Assembly (NCBI GenBank): GCA_035559815.1
Contig: DATMAT010000023.1
Location: 309,738 to 373,737, forward strand
Direction: 5' to 3'
DNA length: 64,000 nucleotides
DNA from: Thermodesulfobacteriota bacterium
GTDB lineage: Bacteria; Desulfobacterota_D; UBA1144; Nemesobacterales; CSP1-2
Made by a program: the position numbers and the translations under genes. The notes beneath the pieces were generated by a model. It saw only the letters and a list, made by a program, of their open reading frames with translations. It made no database searches and was not told the DNA's origin. Below, in pieces: positions 1-8,615 of the stretch. How positions within the stretch are numbered: position 1 is the stretch's first letter; each line of letters starts with the position of its first letter.

Positions 1-83
1 CCATCCCAGTAGGTCCAGCCGTCTTTTAAAAACTGTTCCCAAGAGTATTTGAAAGGTTCTGATTTCACCAGCCAGTAGTTCAT
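1..83 (-). CDS. EVE-domain protein, 5' end only (cut by window edge)
   Basis: Reading the minus strand from the ATG at 83-81 gives MNYWLVKSEPFKYSWEQ and then about ten more residues before the window ends. The M-x-Y-W-L-x-K-S-E-P opening is the hallmark of the EVE family (UPF0310, related to thymocyte nuclear protein 1), whose PUA-like fold is known to read modified bases. Only 27 codons are visible, so length and the rest of the fold cannot be judged. It is divergent from the metallophosphoesterase at 212. Confidence 0.8.
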   Translation of the reverse strand, partial: MNYWLVKSEPFKYSWEQFLKDGWTYWD

Positions 84-211
84 GGGTTTATATTATAGAA
101 TGAAGAGCCATATATTTTCAACTTCAGGGTAAAGCGGTAGATGTATATTATTAATATCGTCAATTCAGGGATTGGCTTGAACAAAATAAAAACTGGAATA
201 AGGAAAATCCT

Positions 212-1477
212 ATGCCATTCATTCTAAAAATCGTTCTCTCGGTATCCATTATTTTCATCTTGGTGTATTCATACGTAAGCTCGAGGATAATAGGCGCGCT
301 AAGGCTGATTACTGGCTGGAATCGCCACTATATAAAATTGGCAGTGTTAGCCATCGCAGTTTACATTCTCATTTATCCACTTATCGCCCTTGCTACCTAT
401 TTCTCGGGCTCGGAGCATTTCTCGTCCGCAATTCGCGAGGGAAACAAGTTTATTGATTATGTCTTCATGTATCCATTCTGGCTCGGGGTTATTTTTGTCC
501 TCCAGGCGGGTGTTCTATTTCTCTCCCTGGAAATCATAAGGTTCCTCGGTTCTTTGATATTCAAGCCAGAGATTATCAGGTTAGCCCATGCCTGGCTTGT
601 GTTAGTGATTTCTGCTATATGTCTCGTCTACGTCCCGGCAAAGATATATTTCGACACAAAAACGGTCAGGACTGAGCGGGTGCAAGTGATGATTCCGAAC
701 CTGCCTGAAAATTTAGACGGATTCAAAATAGCCCATATAAGCGACCTCCAGGCGGATAATAGGACGGTCAGACCCAGGATGGAAAACTACATAAACGCCG
801 TCAACAAACTGGCTCCCGACATAGTTGTATTCACGGGCGACCTGGTAACGTATGGCGAAGAACATATAGACATAGGGGCAGAAATGATGGGAAGGCTCAA
901 GTCAAGATACGGAGTGTATGCCTGCTTGGGCGACCATGATTACTGGGCCAATCCGGAGATAGTTATGCGGAGTCTGAGAGAAGCCGGTGTAATTATTCTT
1001 GAGAATGAAGATTATACTCTCGATGTCAAGCCTGAAAAATCAGGGTTGATGGGGCTAGATATGGCGACCGAAGATGGCTCATTTACCGGAAGCACAAACA
1101 TCCACATGACATTTGTGACAAACATCTATAGTAAGCGGCCGAACAAGGAAATTCTGAAGACCCTCGCCACTGAGGACACTGATCCCACTATCAAAATCTT
1201 TGTTACTCATCAGCCGTCGGATGGGCTTGTCCGGTTTGCAGCGAAAAACAATTACGACATTTTTCTTGCCGGGCATACACATGGGGGTCAGGTTGTTATC
1301 ACGCTTTTCGGGGTCAAGCTCACTCCGGTTTTGTTTGAGACCAGCTTTTTATCCGGTCAATATCGGTTTGATTCAATGTTTGTGAATGTAAATAACGGTC
1401 TCGGTCTGACCTTCTCCCCGGTTAGATATAATTCCCCGGCTACCGTTACCCTCATAGAATTGAAGAAGGGGTCTTAA
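212..1477 (+). CDS. membrane-anchored metallophosphoesterase (YkuE/YaeI-like)
   Basis: 421 residues. The first ~145 form four or five hydrophobic segments; the rest is a calcineurin-like phosphoesterase domain. The metal-site blocks are visible in order: HISDLQ (175-180), TGDLV, GDHDYW, a later THQ and the C-terminal GHTHGG. Such proteins hydrolyse phosphomono- or diesters at the membrane surface; YkuE of Bacillus is the usual comparison. Two positions deviate from the textbook D-x-H and G-N-H-[DE] motifs: Gln180 replaces His and Asp replaces Asn in GDHD. The substrate is unknown. The ATG lies a few bases after an AAGGAAAAT stretch. It stands alone, followed by a long repeat-bearing gap. Confidence 0.88.
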   Translation: MPFILKIVLSVSIIFILVYSYVSSRIIGALRLITGWNRHYIKLAVLAIAVYILIYPLIALATYFSGSEHFSSAIREGNKFIDYVFMYPFWLGVIFVLQAGVLFLSLEIIRFLGSLIFKPEIIRLAHAWLVLVISAICLVYVPAKIYFDTKTVRTERVQVMIPNLPENLDGFKIAHISDLQADNRTVRPRMENYINAVNKLAPDIVVFTGDLVTYGEEHIDIGAEMMGRLKSRYGVYACLGDHDYWANPEIVMRSLREAGVIILENEDYTLDVKPEKSGLMGLDMATEDGSFTGSTNIHMTFVTNIYSKRPNKEILKTLATEDTDPTIKIFVTHQPSDGLVRFAAKNNYDIFLAGHTHGGQVVITLFGVKLTPVLFETSFLSGQYRFDSMFVNVNNGLGLTFSPVRYNSPATVTLIELKKGS

Positions 1478-2456
1478 AAGGTTTAGTAATCAAGATTTAT
1501 TCTGTCAGACAATGTCAGCAGGATTTTCTTCCTCTCTAAATTCTCAAGACTGTCACTTTGAGCCCTTAGATGCTTCAGAGTCAGCCCTAGCGGTAAAGCG
1601 AAGTAATATGCTTGGCAAAGTAATCTGATAAAAGGTGTCATTTCTTAAGGCTAAGATTTCTCCCCCATGAGATATGACCCCGTGGGATAGTAAAACTTAT
1701 CCCACTGGTCTCATGTGGTCGAAATGCCTGTGCTAAGCAGTTTGACTAGTTCACTACTCGAAGGAACAGGGAGGTGGCCGAGATGACAAAGAGAAAGTCG
1801 AACTGACCGTCCAATTTGTTATCATTCCCGCGAGGCTTATCCTCGCGTACGCGGGGGTGGGAGTCCGCCGGTCTGTCATTCCCACGCAAGCGGGAATCCA
1901 TTGTTTTGAGTATGGATCCCCGATTAATGCATTCGGGGATGACAACCAGGGTGGATCACCCGATAAAGTTTGTCCCCGCACTCTTTTAGCCGGAACATTC
2001 AGGGCTGACATGCAGAGAGGGTTAAAGACGGGGGACCTAAGCTAAGAATAAATGGGTACTTTCATTGTTTTCCCAGCGGATGAGTATCCGCTCATCCAGT
2101 CTTAATCGAAGGATGGGAATTCTTTAGGAGTTTGTCCTTCGATCCTCCTTAGAATAAATTCCTATGAGGGAGCTTATGAGGAAGTCAGTTAAGTTCCAAG
2201 GGTTCTCACTTTCTTGTCATTCCGAACGCATGTGAGGAATCTTGAACTATAATAATGCTGGAATATTTCCATAACCTAAACACCATCCACTAACTACTAC
2301 TATTTATTCGGTTAAGATTTCTCCCTCTGGTCGAAATGACAGGGTAGGAACTGTCGAATGCTCCACATTGTGAATTTAGTTTTTCTGCTTAAAGAGATTA
2401 TCTCGGATGCCCGGCTCCTTTTATTAGCCCCATATTCCAGTATATTTATTGGTGAA
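1478..2456. repeat. intergenic region with degenerate palindromic (REP-like) repeats
   Basis: About 980 bases without a credible gene. It holds a hairpin at 1821-1870 and a larger one at 1875-1953, whose arms begin GTCATTCCC and end GGGGATGAC with inner GGGAATCCA/TGGATCCCC. More degraded units (GTCATTCCGAACGC... near 2217, TCTCCCTCTGGTCGAAATGA near 2320, and a GTGGGATA/TATCCCAC pair near 1682-1705) surround it. Short open frames here are repeat-derived. The same GTCATTCCC...GGGAATCCA unit recurs at 8305, 33932 and 52507. Confidence 0.7.
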
Positions 2457-3119
2457 ATGAAACCACTCACCTATTTGTTCCTTACATTAAGTTTGGTTCC
2501 TACGCTTATTATTCACAACGCTTTTTCTGTCGATGAGGCTGATCCTGCTGAAGGGAAGCCCTCGATTAAGGTAGAAAAGATCGCAGTTATGCCGTTTTCC
2601 TCGAAGTTAAAAGGAGTCGCGGAGACTATGACCACGAAAGAGCAGTTTTTGACCGATTCAATGTATAGTGAATTGATAGCCAAGGTAAAAGGAATCGAGT
2701 TTATATCTCCTCAATCGTCGAGTGAAGAGCTTACCAGGGTTAGAGAAGACAATCCCATTCTTTTAGATAAAAGCGCAGTGGTCGAGGCGGGAAAGAACCT
2801 AGGCGCCGATGCTGTCCTTTTCGGTTATATATCGGAATATAAGGAAAGAGAAGGCGGAGAGTTGGGTGTATCCTCTGCCGCATCAGTTGCGTTTAGTGTA
2901 CAACTGCTGAATACGGTAGACGGCCAAATACTCTGGGAGGATTATTTTGCCGAGACCCAAAGGCCTCTTTCGGAGAATCTTCTTGAGGTTAGAAAATTCT
3001 TACGGAGGGGAGCAAAGTGGATAACGGCTGATGACCTGGCAAAAGAGGGTGTCGTAGAAGTAGTAAATGAACTCAATATGTTCCTGGTTAAATTTTCAGC
3101 CGCAGCGGAGAAAAATTGA
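2457..3119 (+). CDS. secreted TolB-like / CsgG-superfamily-type lipid- or envelope-associated protein, hypothetical
   Basis: An open frame runs from 2358, but the ATG at 2457 begins a proper signal peptide (MKPLTYLFLTLSLVPTLII, then NAFS-VDE), so I chose it; 220 residues. After the signal there is IAVMPFSS followed by an alternating alpha/beta pattern with GADAVLFGYI (middle) and QLLNTVDGQILWEDYF. The 'aVmPF...GaDavl.G.i..y..R.G' layout is what is seen in TolB N-terminal-like and CsgG/LpoB-type envelope proteins, which sense or assemble envelope structures. No lipobox Cys was found after the signal. Function is not assignable beyond this fold-level resemblance. Confidence 0.6.
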   Translation: MKPLTYLFLTLSLVPTLIIHNAFSVDEADPAEGKPSIKVEKIAVMPFSSKLKGVAETMTTKEQFLTDSMYSELIAKVKGIEFISPQSSSEELTRVREDNPILLDKSAVVEAGKNLGADAVLFGYISEYKEREGGELGVSSAASVAFSVQLLNTVDGQILWEDYFAETQRPLSENLLEVRKFLRRGAKWITADDLAKEGVVEVVNELNMFLVKFSAAAEKN

Positions 3120-3210
3120 TGTAGGATACACGATGCATGATACAGGGTAATTTTAAATCATGCATCCTGTATCATTCAACTGAGCTCACGACGAAGTTTT
3201 GCATCGGTTA
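3120..3210. repeat. intergenic repeat copy 1 (GATGCATGATACAGG ... GACGAAGTTTTGCATC)
   Basis: This stretch contains ACGATGCATGATACAGG, then TTTTAAATCATGCATCCTGT as an imperfect inverted copy, then TGAGCTCACGACGAAGTTTTGCATC. Nearly the same order of words (GATACAAGATGATTTTAAATCGTGCATC, split here as GATACAAGATGATT + TTAAATCGTGCATC, then GGCTCACGACGAAGTTTCGCATC) recurs between hisA and hisF at 4024-4093. The two copies flank hisA. Confidence 0.6.
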
Positions 3211-3256
3211 GTTTCTGGCTCATAAATGGTTAGAAGCGAACTTTGGGAGTGGGAAA

Positions 3257-3979
3257 GTGCTAATCATCCCGGCCATTGATTTAAAAGAAGGAAAATGTGT
3301 GAGGCTTTTAAAGGGCGAAGAGGGAACAGAGACTGTTTTTTCAGGGGATCCGTCTAATGTTGCCAGAAAATGGGAAGAGTGTGGAGCAAAGCTTATCCAT
3401 GTTGTTGACCTGGATGGGGCGTTCTCGGGCGAGCCTAAGAATGTCGAAGTTATAAGAAAAATTATTGAATCCGTTTCTTCCTCGGTACAGATAGGTGGCG
3501 GTATAAGGAGCATCGAGGCAATAGAAAAATACATCAATATGGGTGCAGGTAGGATTATATTAGGCACCGCCGCTTTTCTGGATAGCAGATTTTTAACCGA
3601 GGCCTGCCGGAGGTTTCCGGAGAAGATAGCGGCCGGTATCGACACTAAGGTGGGAAAGGTCGCAGTGAAGGGATGGAAGGAAGTGGTGGACCTAGAAATC
3701 GAATCGGCCCTTGAGAATTTAAAGTCGGCCGGCGTCTCTTTGATAATACATACCAATGTTGACCGGGATGGCACCATGGGAGGAGTTGACCTGGAATCGG
3801 TTAGGAGATTCGTCAAGGCATCACCAATCCCGGTTATAGGGTCGGGTGGTATAGCATCTATGGAAGATATAGAGAAGCTGTCATCTCTAGAGGAACTGGG
3901 CCTTATCGGTGTTATCCTTGGCAAGTCTATTTATACTGGAAGGATTAATTTGAAAGAAGCGATAGAAAGATTTTCTTGA
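3257..3979 (+). CDS. hisA: phosphoribosylformimino-5-aminoimidazole carboxamide ribotide isomerase
   Basis: 240 residues, normal HisA length, starting at GTG with a GGGAG upstream. HisA is the cytoplasmic (beta/alpha)8 isomerase that opens the ribose of ProFAR to PRFAR in histidine synthesis. The catalytic pair is present: Asp8 in PAIDL and Asp129 in AGID. GGGIRS (80-85) and NVDRDGT (167-173) match the two phosphate-binding halves of the barrel. hisF, the next pathway enzyme, lies downstream on the same strand but is separated by a 160-base repeat element, and no other his gene is in the window. Confidence 0.96.
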   Translation: MLIIPAIDLKEGKCVRLLKGEEGTETVFSGDPSNVARKWEECGAKLIHVVDLDGAFSGEPKNVEVIRKIIESVSSSVQIGGGIRSIEAIEKYINMGAGRIILGTAAFLDSRFLTEACRRFPEKIAAGIDTKVGKVAVKGWKEVVDLEIESALENLKSAGVSLIIHTNVDRDGTMGGVDLESVRRFVKASPIPVIGSGGIASMEDIEKLSSLEELGLIGVILGKSIYTGRINLKEAIERFS

Positions 3980-3982
3980 AAC

Positions 3983-4127
3983 TAGCCACGAATTGACACG
4001 GATGGACACGAATAAAAATTAGGAAGATACAGGATACAAGATGATTTTAAATCGTGCATCGTTCGACTTGGCTCACGACGAAGTTTCGCATCATTTATTA
4101 GTGTTAATTCGTGTTTATTAGTGGCTA
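3983..4127. repeat. MITE-like inverted-repeat element between hisA and hisF
   Basis: The left arm begins TAGCCACGAATTGACACG at 3983 and continues GATGGACACGAATAAAAATTA. The right arm ends GTGTTTATTAGTGGCTA at 4127, preceded by TAGTGTTAATTC. Reverse-complementing the right arm gives TTAGCCACTAATAAACACGA, so the arms are imperfect inverted repeats of about 28 bases. The interior (4024-4093) is the second copy of the repeat seen at 3120-3210. It contains no gene. Confidence 0.65.
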
Positions 4128-4146
4128 AATAATCAAAGTGTTCACT

Positions 4147-4905
4147 ATGCTAGCGAAGAGAATAATTCCATGCCTTGATGTGAAGGATGGGAGGGTGGTA
4201 AAGGGAGTGAACTTCCTTAATCTCCGGGATGCCGGGGACCCGGTGAAGGTAGCAAAAAGATACAGCGAAGATGGCGCGGACGAAATTACCTTTCTCGACA
4301 TTACCGCTTCCTTTGAGGAGAGAAAAACCATGATCGATGTTGTGGAGCGCACTGCAGGAGAAGTCTTTGTCCCCCTAACCGTCGGAGGAGGTGTCAGGAC
4401 CTTGGAGGACATCAGGCAGTTACTGCTTGCCGGAGCGGATAAAGTATCGATAAATACGGCTGCGGTGAAGAATCCGGAATTCGTGAAAGCGGCTGCCGAT
4501 AGATTCGGGAGCCAGTGTATAGTAGTAGCAATTGATGCCAGAAGAATATCTGAGAACGGGTGGGAAGTTTTCACTCACGGAGGAAGGAATCCTACCGGGA
4601 TTGATGCGGTCAAATGGGCGAGGAAAATGGACGATTACGGGGCGGGAGAGATCCTTCTTACCAGCATGGATAGGGACGGAACTAAAGCCGGATACGATTT
4701 GGAACTCACTAGAGCAATATCCCGGTCCGTAAGCATCCCGGTGATTGCTTCGGGAGGTGCCGGCACTCTGGAGCATCTCTTCGAAGGCCTCACCATGGGA
4801 GAAGCCGACGCCGCACTGGTTGCTTCTATTTTTCATTACGGCGAGTATTCTATTCAGGAAGCCAAAGAGTTTCTGATAAGGAAAGGAATTCAGATTAGAT
4901 TATGA
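4147..4905 (+). CDS. hisF: imidazole glycerol phosphate synthase, cyclase subunit
   Basis: 252 residues from the ATG at 4147, where the protein starts [20 protein letters not shown] exactly as HisF proteins do; a GTG three codons upstream (4138) is possible but less likely. HisF with HisH turns PRFAR and glutamine-derived ammonia into IGP and AICAR. Catalytic Asp11 (CLDV) and Asp130 (AIDAR) are both present, as are the phosphate-binding LTVGGGVR and DRDGT blocks. hisH is not in the window. The start region lies right after the inverted-repeat element. Confidence 0.96.
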   Translation: MLAKRIIPCLDVKDGRVVKGVNFLNLRDAGDPVKVAKRYSEDGADEITFLDITASFEERKTMIDVVERTAGEVFVPLTVGGGVRTLEDIRQLLLAGADKVSINTAAVKNPEFVKAAADRFGSQCIVVAIDARRISENGWEVFTHGGRNPTGIDAVKWARKMDDYGAGEILLTSMDRDGTKAGYDLELTRAISRSVSIPVIASGGAGTLEHLFEGLTMGEADAALVASIFHYGEYSIQEAKEFLIRKGIQIRL

Positions 4906-4961
4906 TGTTACGAATCCTGCAGGTTACAAACTATAGTGTAAGAAGGTCAACCCATATATTT

Positions 4962-4989
4962 GTAGGGAACGCATATATGCGTTCCTTAC
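4962..4989. repeat. palindromic repeat, family B (GTAGGGAACGCAT...)
   Basis: A near-perfect palindrome: left arm GTAGGGAACGCAT, right arm ATGCGTTCCTTAC, with one mismatch. There is no T-run, so it does not look like an intrinsic terminator. Related units occur at 49688-49715 and, degraded, at about 52481-52505. Confidence 0.7.
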
Positions 4990-5060
4990 ATTAAACCAGC
5001 GGATGCAATCATTACCTTTTGAGTATAGGTTTACATTGTTGATTTTTGGGAGACTATAAA

Positions 5061-6098
5061 TTGACCATAAGGGAAGAGCTTGAAGAGATAGAGAAAAAGG
5101 TGCTTTCTCCGTTTGCCGCTCTCAGCTCCGAGAGTAAAGGAAGGATGAGACCGGAAGAACCCTGTCCGATCAGGACAGCCTTTCAGAGAGACCGGGACAG
5201 GATAATACATTCAAAGTCCTTTCGGCGGATGAAGCATAAAACCCAGGTTTTCCTCTCGCCCACGGGCGATCACTATAGAACTAGGCTTACCCATGTGATT
5301 GAGGTCTCTCAAATAGCCAGGACCATATCCAAGGCCCTAAGGCTTAACGAAGACCTCACCGAGGCAATCGGTTTAGGGCACGATTTAGGCCACACCCCCT
5401 TCGGCCACGCCGGCGAGGACGCACTTAATGAGATATTCCCGGGCGGCTTCAAGCACGTTATCCACAGCCTTCGTGTAGTGGATGTGCTGGAGAGGGACGG
5501 GCAGGGGTTGAATTTAACCTATGAAGTCAGAGACGGAATTTCTAAACACTCAAAGGGTATGGGACCGGTGGATAATCCGAAATACCGTCCGGAGACTATG
5601 GAGGGACAGGTGGTGAGGGTTTCCGATTTGGTCGCTTATGCCAACCATGATGTAGACGATGCGATTAGAGCGGGGCTGATCACGATAGATGACCTGCCCC
5701 AGGAATGCCTCAGGGTTTTAGGAAGGACGAATTCGGAGCGGATAAACAGGATGGTCAGCGATATTATATTCGAGACCAAAAAGCTCGGTGAGAAGAGGGT
5801 GGTTATCAGCAAAGAGGTTGAAGAAGCCATGGTCGAGCTCAGAAACTATCTCTTTAACACGGTTTATATGAACGAGGGAGTAAGGAACAACTTCCTCAAG
5901 GCCAAAAAGATGATGAAGGAGCTTTATGAATATTTCTGTGGTAACCCGGAAGATTTTTGGAAAATCAATAAGAGGAGCCCGAGAGAAGGTGAAACCGTCG
6001 AACGCGCGGTGTGCGATTTTATCGCCGGTATGACTGATTCTTATGCCATTTCAACTTATGAAAAAATCTTCCTGCCGAAAAGATGGCATGTTGATTAA
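5061..6098 (+). CDS. dgt: dGTPase-like dNTP triphosphohydrolase (HD domain)
   Basis: 345 residues from the TTG at 5061, chosen because GGGAGA lies 7 bases upstream and the protein then begins [20 protein letters not shown], the family's usual start; a TTG at 5046 is in frame. The HD metal site is readable: His78 (RLTHV), [11 protein letters not shown] (106-116) and a later [27 protein letters not shown] is the typical N-terminal dNTP-binding stretch. These enzymes split dNTPs to nucleoside and tripolyphosphate and help balance pools. It is probably co-transcribed with mqnA 63 bases downstream. Confidence 0.92.
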   Translation: MTIREELEEIEKKVLSPFAALSSESKGRMRPEEPCPIRTAFQRDRDRIIHSKSFRRMKHKTQVFLSPTGDHYRTRLTHVIEVSQIARTISKALRLNEDLTEAIGLGHDLGHTPFGHAGEDALNEIFPGGFKHVIHSLRVVDVLERDGQGLNLTYEVRDGISKHSKGMGPVDNPKYRPETMEGQVVRVSDLVAYANHDVDDAIRAGLITIDDLPQECLRVLGRTNSERINRMVSDIIFETKKLGEKRVVISKEVEEAMVELRNYLFNTVYMNEGVRNNFLKAKKMMKELYEYFCGNPEDFWKINKRSPREGETVERAVCDFIAGMTDSYAISTYEKIFLPKRWHVD

Positions 6099-6161
6099 AG
6101 CACACTATTGGTCATAAGTAGGGCCTTTAGTTATAATCCCTGCAAAAGTAGGAGAACAGTT

Positions 6162-6959
6162 TTGATTAAGTTGGGTTCGGTGCCTTTTCTAAACGTAAAG
6201 CCTCTGGTGTTTCCACTAGAAGAGGGTCTGTTAGAGCATGATTTTGAGATACTGTACACACCTCCTTCCCAGTTGTCCCAATTGCTTTTGGAGCAAAAAG
6301 TGGACCTTGGACTTATTCCTGTAGCTGAGTTAATTAGGGGTAATAATTACACCGTCGTACCCAATATCTCCATTTCCTCATTCGGTAAGGTAGAAAGCGT
6401 TGTTCTCGTGTCCAAGTCAAGGATTAGCGATATTAAAACAATCGCCGTTGACGCCAGGTCAAGGAGTTCTACCGCTCTTCTAAGAATAATCCTCGAGGTA
6501 TTCAATGGCATTTTCCCAACCTATGTTAAGAGGGAACCCGACGATAAGTTCTTAAACGGTGTTGATGGTGGGATGCTCATCGGCAACACCGGGCTTAAAA
6601 TCCACAATTATCCCCCCCGGGGATATAAGGTTTTTGACCTGGGCGAGATTTGGACGGATAAAACCGGGCTTCCTTTTGTATATGCGGTATATGCGGTAAA
6701 TAAAGGCGTTCACCTGGGGAAAAATCTTCAGGCTCTGGAAAAAGCAAAATCAGTCGGCCTTGAATTGGTTAAAAATATTGCCAAGTTTGAGTCGGAAAAG
6801 GTTGGGCTCCCCGAGGAAATTTGTTCACGCTACCTGACCGAAAGGATCAGATACGACCTGGGGGAGAGAGAGGTAAAAGGGATAATGGCTTATGCCAAGT
6901 TTCTCTCGAAGCTAGAAGAGATTAAGGAGGTTAGGGAGTTAGAGATCTATTCGGAGTAG
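6162..6959 (+). CDS. mqnA: chorismate dehydratase, futalosine pathway
   Basis: 265 residues from the TTG at 6162, which follows AGGAG by 7 bases; a TTG at 6108 is in frame but lacks a ribosome site. The protein opens IKLGSVPFLNVKPL, the typical MqnA start, followed by DLGLIPVAEL and the GMLIGNTGL segment near the middle. MqnA removes water from chorismate to 3-enolpyruvylbenzoate, the first step of menaquinone synthesis by the futalosine route. mqnD is next on the strand and mqnE lies at 26.7 kb, so the assignment is well supported by context. Confidence 0.93.
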   Translation: MIKLGSVPFLNVKPLVFPLEEGLLEHDFEILYTPPSQLSQLLLEQKVDLGLIPVAELIRGNNYTVVPNISISSFGKVESVVLVSKSRISDIKTIAVDARSRSSTALLRIILEVFNGIFPTYVKREPDDKFLNGVDGGMLIGNTGLKIHNYPPRGYKVFDLGEIWTDKTGLPFVYAVYAVNKGVHLGKNLQALEKAKSVGLELVKNIAKFESEKVGLPEEICSRYLTERIRYDLGEREVKGIMAYAKFLSKLEEIKEVRELEIYSE

Positions 6960-6989
6960 AAACCAAAATTGCTTAAAAAATTTGGGATT

Positions 6990-7225
6990 GTCTACATAAG
7001 ATGCTTAATTGTAGCTTAAGGCACATCATCGTCATTGCGAGCACATTCGCTCTTCTCAGTATAAACTCCACAAAGCGAGCTGACATAAGGTGTCATTCTG
7101 AGCGTTGCAGTTCCCTGAATTTCCTGCCTCCTAATCACTACCTCAGGTCCCGCGAAGAATCCAATGGATTGCTTCGCCACAGCGTCTACCCTGAGTCAGC
7201 CGAAGGCCTCCTGGCAATGACCACA
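6990..7225. repeat. REP-like sequence between mqnA and mqnD
   Basis: The gap holds degenerate units such as GTCATTGCGAGCACATTCGC (7031), GTGTCATTCTGAGCGTTGC (7089), GCGAAGAATCCAATGGATTG and a closing CTGGCAATGAC (7210). The frame 7001-7234 that opens here encodes only repeat translation. The separated arms could fold, but there is no T-run. Confidence 0.6.
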
Positions 7226-7252
7226 ATAAATTAAAAAAGAGAGGACTACACA

Positions 7253-8086
7253 TTGAATAAAATCACAATGAAGCTAGGGCACAGCCCGGACGCAGACGAT
7301 GCCTTTATGTTCTACGGAATGGCCAGCGGGAAAACGACTTCAGACCGTATCCAGTTCGTTCATGTAATAGAGGAGATCCAAAATCTGAATAAAAGGGCCC
7401 TACAGGGCGAGTTGGAGGTCACGGCAATCTCCGCCCATGCCTACCTTCAAGTGCAGGACAAATACAGAATTCTCTCCTGCGGAGCGAGCATGGGAGATGG
7501 CTATGGGCCCATAGTCGTGGCTAAAGAAACCCTGGATAACCTCCGAGGGAAAGAAGTGGCCATTCCAGGGAAGCTGACCACGGCCTTTCTTCTTCTAAGC
7601 ATTTACGCCGACGGTTTTACACCTGTGGAGATGCCCTTTGACCAAGTAATGGAAGCGGTAAAGGATGATGAGGTTGAAGCGGGTCTCATAATACACGAGG
7701 GCCAGCTCACTTATGAAGCCCTGGGACTAACCAGCATTCTCGACCTTGGCCAGTCGTGGGCGAGGGATACCTCTCTTCCTCTCCCGCTCGGGATAAATAC
7801 CGTCAGAAGGGATATAGAGGAGGATTTACAAAGAGAAATTCTGAGGATTCACAAAGCAAGTATCGATTATGGGCTTTCCCATAAAGACGAAGCCCTGGAA
7901 TATGCCCTTCGATTTGGAAGAGGAATGAGGAAGGATTTGGGCGAGAAATTCGTCCTCATGTATGTGAATGAATATACAAGAAATATGGGGGAGCGGGGAA
8001 AGAAGGCTTTGGAATACCTTTTCAACAGGGCCTTTCAGAAGGGGATTATCAAGGATAAAGCCGTATTGGACGTTCTCGAAGACTAG
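7253..8086 (+). CDS. mqnD: 1,4-dihydroxy-6-naphthoate synthase
   Basis: 277 residues, starting at TTG with GAGGA 7 bases upstream. The N-terminal GHSPDADDAFMFYGM and the segment EVTAISAHAYLQV are typical of the MqnD branch of the periplasmic-binding-protein fold family. MqnD turns cyclic dehypoxanthine futalosine into 1,4-dihydroxy-6-naphthoate, the naphthoquinone core that is then prenylated. It shares a strand with mqnA, with a repeat-filled 293-base gap between. No signal peptide is present, as expected for the cytoplasmic enzyme. Confidence 0.93.
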   Translation: MNKITMKLGHSPDADDAFMFYGMASGKTTSDRIQFVHVIEEIQNLNKRALQGELEVTAISAHAYLQVQDKYRILSCGASMGDGYGPIVVAKETLDNLRGKEVAIPGKLTTAFLLLSIYADGFTPVEMPFDQVMEAVKDDEVEAGLIIHEGQLTYEALGLTSILDLGQSWARDTSLPLPLGINTVRRDIEEDLQREILRIHKASIDYGLSHKDEALEYALRFGRGMRKDLGEKFVLMYVNEYTRNMGERGKKALEYLFNRAFQKGIIKDKAVLDVLED

Positions 8087-8615
8087 TGGCCTGTCTTATA
8101 ATAGACTTTGATGATGCGGATATCTAATGTAATTTGTAAGAGTCAGAATTTGAAATTTCGATGGTGTCAGATCAATTGTAAAACCTAACTGACCTCATTC
8201 CTCTGCTAAATGCAGGAGGAGTGCGTTCTTTATAAGGCAACTAGCTTGGAGTCATATCTGTCTCCTGTTTAAACCCGGGGATCAATCGGGTGCCAATGCT
8301 TTTTGTCATTCCCGACAACGATCGGGAATCCAGAATAATATGAAGATGGATTCCCGCTTTCGTGGGAATGACAGGTAGTCAGCTCCATAATTTAACCTTG
8401 ATCCACAAACTTCTGCTAGTTTTTCAGAAATAGACTAGAAGAGTGAGCGAGTAAATTATAAAATAGACTTCCGCTCTGGTTGCGCATTATTACTACAGTG
8501 TCAGTATTATCAAATCTAGGTTATTACCTGTAATTACCCAATCCGCAGTTACTAAACTGGCTCGTCGATAACTGGCATTGATGGGTCAAAGTCTCTTGGC
8601 TGAGCACTAGCCTGG
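8087..8615. repeat. gene-free gap with palindromic repeat (family A) at 8305-8372
   Basis: The 529-base gap between convergent genes has one clear structure: GTCATTCCCGACAACGATC... with GGGAATCCA (arm ending 8332), paired with TGGATTCCCGCTTTCGTGGG... ending AATGAC at 8372. It is a two-arm hairpin of the same family as 1875-1953 and 33932-34027. Nothing else recognisable was found. Confidence 0.7.

Noticed and set aside
1754..2045. Two overlapping open frames on opposite strands in the gap after the phosphoesterase
   Set aside because: They follow the arms of palindromic repeats; peptides such as VIPTQAGIH are the usual repeat translations.
3220..3924. Long minus-strand frame opposite hisA
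   Set aside because: Ser/Pro-rich antisense shadow of hisA; no ribosome site.
7001..7234. 77-codon open frame between mqnA and mqnD
   Set aside because: It is translated repeat sequence (GTCATTGCGAG..., GAATCCAATGGATTG) and has no ribosome site.
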